Positions 9,750 through 16,952 of a DNA stretch of 64,000 bases are shown here, in pieces; position 1 is the first letter of the stretch; the number at the start of each line of letters is the position of its first letter. The position numbers and the translations under genes are program-made. A model generated the notes under the pieces. It was given only the letters and a program-made list of their open reading frames with translations, searched no databases and had not been told where the DNA came from. The stretch is from contig NZ_JAGPWD010000025.1 of the NCBI RefSeq assembly GCF_018119395.1, positions 1 to 64,000 on the forward strand. Direction: 5' to 3'. Source of the stretch: Massilia sp. ZL223 (GTDB lineage Bacteria; Pseudomonadota; Gammaproteobacteria; Burkholderiales; Burkholderiaceae_D).

Positions 9750-10063
9750 GTAGCTCATCGAAGGACATACGGCTGGACGAGGCGCAGGCGGGCATGGAGC
9801 TGGCGCGCGACCTGGTCGACCGCCAGGGCACCGTGTTGTTGCAGCGAGGCAGCATCCTGAGCGCGAGCATGCTGGCGGCGCTGGAACGGCGCGGGGTCCA
9901 GCGCCTGCGGGTGCTGGTAGATGCGGACGAGGGCGGCCCCGGCCTGGAGGCGGAGCGCGCGCGCCTGGAAGCGCGCCTGACCCACCTGTTCCGCCACCAG
10001 CAGGGCGCGCCGGCCGGCGAGCTGCGCGAACGCCTGCTGGCCTACCGCCTGGAGGCGCTATGA
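9746..10063 (+). CDS. small orphan domain protein of the signalling operon
   Basis: This 105-residue soluble protein has no catalytic motif. Its first half (IRLDEAQAGMELARDL, then GTVLLQRGSILSASMLAAL) resembles the C-terminal tail of the receiver/HD-GYP protein at 11962-13296, which reads VLRPGMRTSRDL, then GQLLLSADHVLTERMIAQI. It therefore looks like a free-standing copy of that HD-GYP-associated domain. The start is TTG at 9746, supported by a strong AGGGGGAG ribosome-binding site five bases upstream and a TTGA overlap with the preceding stop. It ends in an ATGA overlap with the HDOD gene, so translation is probably coupled to both neighbours. Its function is unknown; a scaffold or regulator of the HDOD or HD-GYP partner is a guess. 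Confidence 0.8.
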   Translation: MSSSSKDIRLDEAQAGMELARDLVDRQGTVLLQRGSILSASMLAALERRGVQRLRVLVDADEGGPGLEAERARLEARLTHLFRHQQGAPAGELRERLLAYRLEAL

Positions 10064-10935
10064 GCGATGCGATGGGCAATTATCAGCTGAGTCTGGAACA
10101 GGCGGTCGCGCGCCTGAAGGACTTGCCGGCCTTGCCGCTGGTGGTCAGCGAACTGCTGGCCAGTTTCGACGATCCCGACGTCGAGCTGGGCCAGCTGGCC
10201 GACAAGATCGCGCACGACCAGGCGCTGGCGGCCAAGACCCTGCGCCTGGCGAATTCTTCTTTCTATGGATTGCAGTCCAGGGTGCGCACCATCGGCCAGG
10301 CGATCCAGGTGCTCGGCTTCGACAGCGTGCGCGCGCTGGTGGTGGGCGCCGGCGTGATCGGGGGCTTCGAGGCGGGGCGCGAGAAGGGCTTCGACTACGA
10401 CGGTTTCTGGCGCCACGCCATCGGCACCGCCCTGTGCGCGCGGGCGCTGGCGCGCCATGCCCGCACCAACCCGGAGCTAGGCTTTGTCGCGGGCCTGCTG
10501 CACGACCTCGGGCGCCTGGTGCTGGTGACGCGCTTTCCCGAGCATTACGCCGAAGTGCTGGCGCGGCGCGCCCTGCGCGACTGCGAGCTGCTGCTGGCCG
10601 AGCGCGAGGTGCTGGGCATCGACCACGCCCAGGTGGGGCGCGCCCTGGGCCAGCACTGGAAGATCCCGGAGCCGATCTGCCGCGCGATCGCCAACCACCA
10701 CCAGCCGATGCACCAGGACGAAGGCGAGCTTCCGGCGGTGGTCCACGTGGCCAACGTGATCGCCCACGGCCTCGACCTGGCCGACCAGGAAGACGACCAG
10801 GTGCCCGTGCTGGTGCAGGGCGCCTGGGACAGCCTGCGCCTGGACGACGCGGCGCTGCGTGCGGTGTTCGCGGAAACCGAGGCCCAATTCGAAGAAACCT
10901 GCCAGGTCCTGGCCGCACGGCCGGGCAAGGAGTGA
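10060..10935 (+). CDS. HDOD domain protein
   Basis: HDOD domains are HD-related, usually non-catalytic output or scaffold domains in bacterial signalling. The 291-residue protein is almost entirely one HDOD domain. Family motifs are LPALPLVVSELL at the N-terminus, then DQALAAKTLRLANSSFYG, the IGQAIQVLGFDSVRAL segment, and LGFVAGLLHDLGRLVL. The HD-like LLHDLG is present, but the full metal-ligand set is not apparent. It starts with an ATGA overlap with the preceding small gene and is followed closely by the histidine kinase gene. Within this operon it may act as an effector or adaptor for the c-di-GMP and phosphorelay proteins; this is inference from context. Confidence 0.88.
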   Translation: MSDAMGNYQLSLEQAVARLKDLPALPLVVSELLASFDDPDVELGQLADKIAHDQALAAKTLRLANSSFYGLQSRVRTIGQAIQVLGFDSVRALVVGAGVIGGFEAGREKGFDYDGFWRHAIGTALCARALARHARTNPELGFVAGLLHDLGRLVLVTRFPEHYAEVLARRALRDCELLLAEREVLGIDHAQVGRALGQHWKIPEPICRAIANHHQPMHQDEGELPAVVHVANVIAHGLDLADQEDDQVPVLVQGAWDSLRLDDAALRAVFAETEAQFEETCQVLAARPGKE

Positions 10936-10948
10936 AGGCTTGATCAAC

Positions 10949-11965
10949 ATGGAAGCGAAGCAGCAGCAGAGCAGGCAGGCCGGCGCCGACGACGCCCTGG
11001 CCGGCAATCCCACCGCCCAGCTGGAACAGGCGATGCAGCGCCTGGAAGACGATATCCGCAGGCGCGAGGCGGCCGAGGCCGAGCTGGTGCGCCGCAACGC
11101 GGAACTCACCGAAGTCAACGCGCGCCTGTCGATGGCCCAGGAACAGCTGGTCCAGTCCGAGAAGCTGGCCTCGATCGGCCAGCTGGCGGCCGGGGTGGCG
11201 CACGAGATCAACAACCCGATCGGCTACGTGTTTTCGAACTTCGAGACGCTCGGCGGCTACATCGGGCGCATGCTCGAGATGTTCAAGGCCTACGAAGAGG
11301 CGGAGGCCAGCATCGCCGCGCCGGAGGTGCTGGAGCGCCTGCGCGCGATGCGCGCCGGGATCGACCTCGACTACCTGATCGAGGACATCCCGGTCCTGAT
11401 GTCGGAATCGCGCGAGGGCATCACCCGGGTGCGCAAGATCGTGCAGGACCTGAAGGATTTCTCGCGCGTGGACGCGAACCAGGAATGGCAGTGGGCCAAC
11501 CTGCACGCCGGCCTGGACTCGACCCTGAACATCGTCAGCAACGAGGTCAAGTACAAGGCCGAGGTGGTGCGCGAGTACGGCGACATTCCCGACATCGAAT
11601 GCCTGCCGTCCCAGCTCAACCAGGTGTTCATGAACATCGTGGTCAATGGCGCCCACGCGATCACAGGCCACGGGCGCATCACGATCCGGACCGGCGTGGC
11701 GGAAGACGGCAGCCAGGTCTGGGTCGAGATCGCGGACAACGGCAGCGGCATCGCCAAGGAGCACCTGGCGCGCATCTTCGATCCCTTCTTCACCACCAAG
11801 CCGATCGGCAGCGGGACCGGGCTCGGCCTCTCGCTGTCCTATGGGATCATCCAGAAGCACCATGGCCAGATCGAGGTGCAGAGCGAGCTCGGGAAGGGCA
11901 CCACCTTCCGCATCACGCTGCCGGTGCATCACGTGGCCGGGGGCGGAGAGGGGGCGGCCGCATGA
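10949..11965 (+). CDS. soluble sensor histidine kinase
   Basis: This 338-residue kinase has no membrane segment and no recognisable sensor domain. It begins with a coiled-coil stretch (about 20-75), then HisKA with phospho-acceptor His in GVAHEINNPIGY (about residue 84) and an HATPase_c domain (MNIVVNGAHAI, DNGSGIA, GSGTGLGLSLS). The HEINNPIGYVFSN sequence places it with NtrB/HAMP-less ATPase kinases that often pair with receiver/HD-GYP proteins. The next gene, joined by an ATGA overlap, is exactly such a protein and is its likely partner. I chose ATG 10949, with GAAGG upstream; TTG at 10940 behind AAGGAG is a possible alternative. Confidence 0.88.
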   Translation: MEAKQQQSRQAGADDALAGNPTAQLEQAMQRLEDDIRRREAAEAELVRRNAELTEVNARLSMAQEQLVQSEKLASIGQLAAGVAHEINNPIGYVFSNFETLGGYIGRMLEMFKAYEEAEASIAAPEVLERLRAMRAGIDLDYLIEDIPVLMSESREGITRVRKIVQDLKDFSRVDANQEWQWANLHAGLDSTLNIVSNEVKYKAEVVREYGDIPDIECLPSQLNQVFMNIVVNGAHAITGHGRITIRTGVAEDGSQVWVEIADNGSGIAKEHLARIFDPFFTTKPIGSGTGLGLSLSYGIIQKHHGQIEVQSELGKGTTFRITLPVHHVAGGGEGAAA

Positions 11966-13296
11966 GCACCAGCGCCAATCCGGCCGGCGGCAAGCAGGCC
12001 GGCGTGATCCTGTGCGTCGACGACGAGCCGCACATCCTGTCGGCGCTGCGGCGCCTGTTCCGCGCCCAGGGCTACGAGATCCTGACCGCCGGCGGCGGCC
12101 GCGAAGGCCTGGCCATGCTGGCCGGGCGCCAGGTCGACCTGATCATTTCGGACATGCGCATGCCCGAGATGGACGGCGCCCAGTTCCTGGAACGCGCCCG
12201 CCAGGACCACCCGGACGCCTTGCGCATCCTGCTGACCGGCTACGCCGACGTTGCCCAGATCATCGGCGCCGTCAACCGCGGCGAGATCTACCGCTACATC
12301 ACCAAGCCCTGGGACGACACCGAGATGCTGCTGCTGGTGCGCCATGCCCTGGAGCGGCGCGAGCTGGAGCAGGAAAAGCGCCGCCTGGAGGACCTGACGC
12401 GCCGGCAGAACGAGCAGCTGCGCGAACTGAACCAGGGGCTGGAAGCCCAGGTGGCCAAGCGTACGGCCCAGCTCAAGGCGACCCACGAAAGCCTGGTGGC
12501 CTCGCACGAAAAGCTCAAGCGCAGCTTCCTGACCTCGATCCGGGTATTCTCGGGCATGATCGAGCTGCGCGGTCCCAAGCTGGCCGGCCATTCGCGCCGC
12601 GTGGCCGACCTCGCGCGCCGCATCGCCCAGCGCATGGGCATGAACGCCCAGGAGATGCAGCAGGTGTTCGTCGCCGGCCTGCTGCACGACATCGGCAAGA
12701 TCGGCATGCCGGACCTGCTGCTCGACACGCCGGTGGCGATGATGACGGGCGAGCAGCTCAACCAGTACAAGCTCTACCCGGCGCGCGGCCAGCAGATCCT
12801 GATGCCGCTGGAAGACCTGGCGGAAGCGGCGGCGCTGGTGCGCGCCCACCAGGAGCGCTTCGACGGCGAAGGATTTCCGGACCGCCTGGCGGGCCTGGAC
12901 ATTCCGCTGGGGGCGCGTATCCTGGCGGTGGCGAGCGACTACGACAACTTGCAGATCGGCGTGCTGGCGCGCAACCCGATGTCGCGCGAACAGGCGGCCG
13001 GCCTGGTGCACGACCGGCGCGGTTCGCGCTACGACCCAGCGGTGGTGGCGGCCTTCATGGAGGTGGCCACCGGCCGCGTGCCGCCGCCCGAGGCGCCGCC
13101 GGACCGCCCGCTGAAGGTGGCGGTCCTGCGTCCGGGGATGCGCACCTCGCGCGACCTGATCACGCGCGGCGGCCAGCTGCTGCTGTCGGCCGACCATGTG
13201 CTGACCGAGCGCATGATCGCCCAGATCGCCGACTACGAAAAGAGCGCGAACGAGCAGTTCGTCGTGCACGTGCGCATCGAAGGAGAAGGTGGATGA
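11962..13296 (+). CDS. receiver/HD-GYP domain response regulator with degenerate active site
   Basis: HD-GYP proteins of the RpfG type hydrolyse c-di-GMP when their receiver is phosphorylated. This 444-residue protein has a receiver (about 15-130, SDMRMPEMDG, YITKPWDD), a coiled linker, an HD-GYP domain (about 195-370) and a C-terminal tail domain (about 375-435). The HD pair is present (His242-Asp243 in LLHDIGK) and the DG of the signature is kept at Asp301. The usual HPxxG is YPARG (Tyr272), HHE is HQE (Gln297), and GYP is GFP. Two predicted metal ligands are therefore replaced, so catalysis is doubtful. It starts at ATG 11962 overlapping the kinase stop, and ends overlapping the next gene behind AGGAGAAGG. 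Confidence 0.88.
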   Translation: MSTSANPAGGKQAGVILCVDDEPHILSALRRLFRAQGYEILTAGGGREGLAMLAGRQVDLIISDMRMPEMDGAQFLERARQDHPDALRILLTGYADVAQIIGAVNRGEIYRYITKPWDDTEMLLLVRHALERRELEQEKRRLEDLTRRQNEQLRELNQGLEAQVAKRTAQLKATHESLVASHEKLKRSFLTSIRVFSGMIELRGPKLAGHSRRVADLARRIAQRMGMNAQEMQQVFVAGLLHDIGKIGMPDLLLDTPVAMMTGEQLNQYKLYPARGQQILMPLEDLAEAAALVRAHQERFDGEGFPDRLAGLDIPLGARILAVASDYDNLQIGVLARNPMSREQAAGLVHDRRGSRYDPAVVAAFMEVATGRVPPPEAPPDRPLKVAVLRPGMRTSRDLITRGGQLLLSADHVLTERMIAQIADYEKSANEQFVVHVRIEGEGG

Positions 13297-13817
13297 GACG
13301 TATTCTGCTGGTGGACGACGAGGCCAACGTGCTCAGCGCCCTGCAGCGCGCCCTGCGCGGCTTCCTGCCGGGGAGCGAGGTCGAGATCATGACCTGCCAG
13401 GACCCGGAACAGGCGCTGCTGCGCTGCGCCGAGGCCAGTTTCGACGTGGTGATGTCGGATTTCCGCATGCCGGGGCTGACCGGGGCGGATTTCCTGCAGG
13501 TCGTCAAGGGCCTGCAGCCGGACGCGGTGCGCCTCGTGCTGTCGGCCTCGAACGACATCGGCGAGGTGATGGAGTCGATCAACCGCGCCGAGGTGTTCCG
13601 CTACGTGGCCAAGCCCTGGCAGGCGGCCGAGCTGGAAAAGATCTTCCGCCAGGCCTTCGCCCGGCGAGACGAAGCGCTGGCCGCGCGGCGCCTGGCCGAG
13701 CCGGAGATTTCGGAAGAGCTCACGCCGCAGGAGCACGAGGCGCGCAGGCTGGAGCAGGAGGAGCCGGGCATCACGCGCGTCAGGCGCAATCCGGACGGGT
13801 CGATCATTCTCGACTGA
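13293..13817 (+). CDS. single-domain response regulator with charged tail
   Basis: This 174-residue protein has one receiver domain (about 1-125). Visible are DDE at the acidic pocket, phospho-acceptor Asp in SDFRMPGLTG, and Lys in VAKPWQ. An acidic, charged 45-residue tail follows that ends in a motif-like RVRRNPDGSIILD. It has no DNA-binding output domain. The KPW-type receiver resembles the receivers at the ends of the two GGDEF/EAL proteins and in the HD-GYP protein, suggesting the operon grew by duplication of this module. It starts in an ATGA overlap with a strong AGGAGAAGG site and is the last gene of the operon; a convergent permease gene follows. Confidence 0.88.
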   Translation: MRRILLVDDEANVLSALQRALRGFLPGSEVEIMTCQDPEQALLRCAEASFDVVMSDFRMPGLTGADFLQVVKGLQPDAVRLVLSASNDIGEVMESINRAEVFRYVAKPWQAAELEKIFRQAFARRDEALAARRLAEPEISEELTPQEHEARRLEQEEPGITRVRRNPDGSIILD

Positions 13818-13852
13818 GTTGATGATCGCCAGCTTCGAAACCGTCGTGGTGC

Positions 13853-15145
13853 TTAGGTGCCGATATAGGCGATCTTGAACGTGAACAGCGCCGCAATGAT
13901 CCACACCACCGGCCGCACTTCGCGCGCGCGCCCGGTCAGCAGCTTGAGCGCCGCATAGGTGATGAACCCGAACGCGATGCCTTCCGCAATCGAAAAGGTG
14001 AACGGCATCACCAGCGCGGTGACCGCCGCCGGGATGCTCTCCGTGCTGTCCCCCCATTCCACATCGCCCAGGTCGGCCAGCATCAAGCAGGCCACGAACA
14101 GCAGCGCCGGTGCGGTCGCGTAGGCCGGCACCACGCCGGCCAGCGGCGCGATGAACAGGCAGGCCAGGAACAGCACCGCCACCGTGAGCGCGGTCAGGCC
14201 GGTGCGCCCGCCCGCCTGCACGCCGGAGGCGCTTTCCAGGTAGGCGGTGGTGCTGGAGGTGCCCAGGATGCTGCCGGCCACGATGGCGCCGCTGTCGGCC
14301 AGCAGCGCCTTGTTGAGGCGGTCCATCTTGCCCTCGACCAGCAGGCCGGCGCGGCGCGCCACGCCCATCAGGGTGCCGGTGGCGTCAAACAGCTCGACCA
14401 GGAAGAAGACCAGCACCACGTTCAGGATGCCGACCGACAGCGCGCCTGCGATGTCGAGCTTGAACAGGGTCGGCTCGATCGAGGGCGGCAGCGAGAAAAT
14501 GCCCTTGAAGGTGTTGCCGCCGAAGAAGAAGCTCAGCACCGTCACCAGCACGATGCCGATCAGGATCGCGCCGCGCACCTTCAGGCGGTCGAGGGCGACG
14601 ATGACCAGGAAGCCGGCGATCGCCATCAGGGCCTCGGGCTTGTGCAGGTCGCCGGCCTTGACCAGGGTCGGCTCGTTCGCCACCACGATGCCGGCGTTCT
14701 TGAGCGCGATCAGGGCCAGGAACATGCCCAGGCCGACGGTGATCGCGACCCGCATCGAGCGCGGGATGCCGTCCACGATCATGCCACGCAGGCCCAGCAG
14801 CGACACCAGGATGAACAGGCAGCCCGAGATGAACACCGCGCCCAGCGCCGCCGGCCAGGCGATGCCCATGCCCAGCACCACGGCGTAGGCGAAGTAGGCG
14901 TTCAGGCCCATGCCCGGCGCCATCGCGATGGGGTAGTTGGCGTACAAGCCCATGACGGCCGTACCGAGGGCGGCCACCAGGCAGGTGGCCACGAACACCG
15001 ACTCCTTCGGCAGGCCGGCGTCGCCAAGGATGGCCGGATTGACGAAGATGATATACACCATCGTGAGGAAGGTGGTCAGGCCGGCCAGCACTTCGGTGCG
15101 CACGTCGGTGCCGCTTTCCCTGAGTTTGAAGAGTTTCTCGAGCAT
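13853..15145 (-). CDS. NCS2-type purine permease (hypoxanthine/guanine/adenine family)
   Basis: This inner-membrane proton symporter (430 residues, about 12-14 membrane segments) belongs to the NCS2/AzgA-like branch typified by E. coli GhxP/AdeP and Bacillus PbuG. Family features are the N-terminal GTDVRTEVLAGLTTFLTMVYIIFVNPAIL, read here in pieces, then AMAPGMGLNAYFAY and the later LGTSSTTAYLESASGVQAGGRTGLTA segment (positions about 14217-14300), which contributes to substrate and ion binding. The start is taken at ATG 15145 (MLEKLFKL), the usual family N-terminus. Substrate within the purines cannot be assigned from sequence alone. It faces the signalling operon tail to tail and diverges from the DUF2863-like gene. 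Confidence 0.9.
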   Translation of the reverse strand: MLEKLFKLRESGTDVRTEVLAGLTTFLTMVYIIFVNPAILGDAGLPKESVFVATCLVAALGTAVMGLYANYPIAMAPGMGLNAYFAYAVVLGMGIAWPAALGAVFISGCLFILVSLLGLRGMIVDGIPRSMRVAITVGLGMFLALIALKNAGIVVANEPTLVKAGDLHKPEALMAIAGFLVIVALDRLKVRGAILIGIVLVTVLSFFFGGNTFKGIFSLPPSIEPTLFKLDIAGALSVGILNVVLVFFLVELFDATGTLMGVARRAGLLVEGKMDRLNKALLADSGAIVAGSILGTSSTTAYLESASGVQAGGRTGLTALTVAVLFLACLFIAPLAGVVPAYATAPALLFVACLMLADLGDVEWGDSTESIPAAVTALVMPFTFSIAEGIAFGFITYAALKLLTGRAREVRPVVWIIAALFTFKIAYIGT

Positions 15146-15335
15146 GTGGAATGGTTCCCGGTTGTGGCGGCGCGGGGCCGCACTTGTTGTTGATCTTGCC
15201 CGAAGCATAACACTCCGGCAGCCCATCCGTCGCCATCCCGGTTGGCGCCGCCCGTTTCGCGGCGCGCCGAGGCGCTCGCCGGCGCCGGGGCCGATGCGTT
15301 ACCATGAAGACCTTGATCACTTTCTGCACCACACC

Positions 15336-16544
15336 ATGCCCAAGAACAAGCGTCCCGCACCCCGCAAGTCGAACAACGTGCGCGAACCCGATACCTCGTC
15401 GCAGGCGAAGGAACTGGCCGACCTGGCCCTCGAGATCGCCGAGCGCGAGGACCTGCCCGGCTTCGGCTCCGACGGCGAGCGCGAGGAAGAGCTGAGCGCG
15501 GCGGTGCGCAAGGCCGTGCGTAAAAAGCGCGACGAGGTGCTGTACGAGGCGATCGAGCTGGCGCGCTATACCGATCCGCTGGCCTGCCGCATCCTGCGCG
15601 GCCGCATCGAGGAAGAGGCCGCGACCTGGCGCCTGCGCCGCGAGGACGGGCCGGAATACGAGATCGACGCCTTCCTGGTGCCGCTGTTCGTGCGCAGCAC
15701 GGGCGGCCTGGTGGCCCGGGAGGCCTTCCAGGACGACGAAGCCTTCGAACGCCTGTCCGCCAGCTTCCAGGCCGCCGGCCTCGATAGTCCGTCGGCCAGG
15801 GTGGTGCTGATCCGCCATGCCTACGACCTGGCCGAGATCGACCACGTCAGCTACAGCAGCCTGCACGAGATGCTGCGCGAGGCCAGCGCCTCGCTGCTGG
15901 AAAAGAAGCTGCAGCCGGCTCCGACCATCGAAGCAAGCATGCGCGGCTGGACCGGCGAACCGGTGGCCCCCGACGAGACCGCGATGGAGCTGCGCTTCCT
16001 GCTCGGCTTCTCGCTCAAGCGCGCCGACGATCCCTTCTACCGGGTGCCCAAGGACGAGGAGGGCAGCGACGCCTACTTCGCGCGCCGCATGGAACGCTAC
16101 CGCGACTGGACCGTCGAGATCGCGCCGCTGCTCAGACGCAGCCTGGCCGCCGACCCGGAGCGCCTGGAGCTCGACTTCCTGTACCAGGACCTGTTCTTCG
16201 GCGCCAAGGAGCAGGCCGTGAACGAACTGGGCATGCTGGCGCTGCTGTCCGACGTGCGCCGCACGCTGGCGGCCAAGGACCTCGAGCCGGACCAGGTGCA
16301 CGCCGCCGTGGCGCCGCTCGACATGGGCGAGCACATCGTCCTGCGCGCCAACCTGTATGCGCTGGACGGCGGCCAGCCCTGGGGCAGCGTGGAGAAACCG
16401 GTGGACCTGGCGGCCGACCTCGGCGCCGAAGTGGACGAGCTGTGCGACGCGCTGCTCTCGGCGGGCCTGGAAGGCGTCTCGGTGGCCGCGGGCTTCAGCG
16501 AAGACGGGCACGCCGAAGGCGCCGAGCCCTACCACCGCGCCTGA
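15336..16544 (+). CDS. DUF2863 family protein (betaproteobacterial, function unknown)
   Basis: This 402-residue soluble protein begins with a basic segment (MPKNKRPAPRK) and an acidic helical region (SQAKELADLALEIAERED). It continues with a largely alpha-helical body that includes VLYEAIELARYTDPLACRIL and ELRFLLGFSLKRADDPFY. Length and composition fit DUF2863, a family of unknown role confined mostly to Burkholderiales; the assignment is from memory, not a search. There are no membrane segments or catalytic motifs. I chose ATG 15336; ATG 15294 is in frame, but neither has a clear ribosome-binding site. It stands alone, diverging from the purine permease. Confidence 0.65.
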   Translation: MPKNKRPAPRKSNNVREPDTSSQAKELADLALEIAEREDLPGFGSDGEREEELSAAVRKAVRKKRDEVLYEAIELARYTDPLACRILRGRIEEEAATWRLRREDGPEYEIDAFLVPLFVRSTGGLVAREAFQDDEAFERLSASFQAAGLDSPSARVVLIRHAYDLAEIDHVSYSSLHEMLREASASLLEKKLQPAPTIEASMRGWTGEPVAPDETAMELRFLLGFSLKRADDPFYRVPKDEEGSDAYFARRMERYRDWTVEIAPLLRRSLAADPERLELDFLYQDLFFGAKEQAVNELGMLALLSDVRRTLAAKDLEPDQVHAAVAPLDMGEHIVLRANLYALDGGQPWGSVEKPVDLAADLGAEVDELCDALLSAGLEGVSVAAGFSEDGHAEGAEPYHRA

Positions 16545-16952
16545 TTGCCGCACTGCGTCACGTGCGCCGGAAAGTCGGCGCGCGCCCTCATTCCCTCCCG
16601 AAATCCCCCCTTCATTCCCGTGCGGGCCGCGTTTTCGACGGTCCGCGCTGCGCCGCACAATCAAAAGTTTTCACCGCTTCGTAGTGGATTTTCCTGTATC
16701 GATGTAGGACGCCCCCTACATGAGATATCGCTCGTCCAACCCTCTCCTAGGAGAGAGGCGAAACGGCTGGGTCAGACGTGATTCCTGTTGGCAATGTTGC
16801 AATGCATAAATGAAAACATTAAAAAATTTACATGTTACGATTTCGGGGTCCGGCCAGGTTGAACCACTGTGTCATATGGCAAGGGAGAGAGAAAACCGGC
16901 CCGGAGATCTTTGCCAACAACTATAGCGCCAGCAAGGCGAAAGGAAATCAAC
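16545..16952 (+). promoter_or_regulatory. 408-base intergenic region with AT-rich upstream segment
   Basis: I see no gene here. The first part is ordinary GC-rich spacer. From about 16795 to 16845 the sequence becomes strikingly AT-rich for this genome (for example ataaatgaaaacattaaaaa), then a 110-base untranslated leader runs to the next start. This is a plausible promoter or nucleoid-protein binding region for the large fusion gene. A ribosome-binding site (AAAGGAAA) sits just before ATG 16953. Confidence 0.45.
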
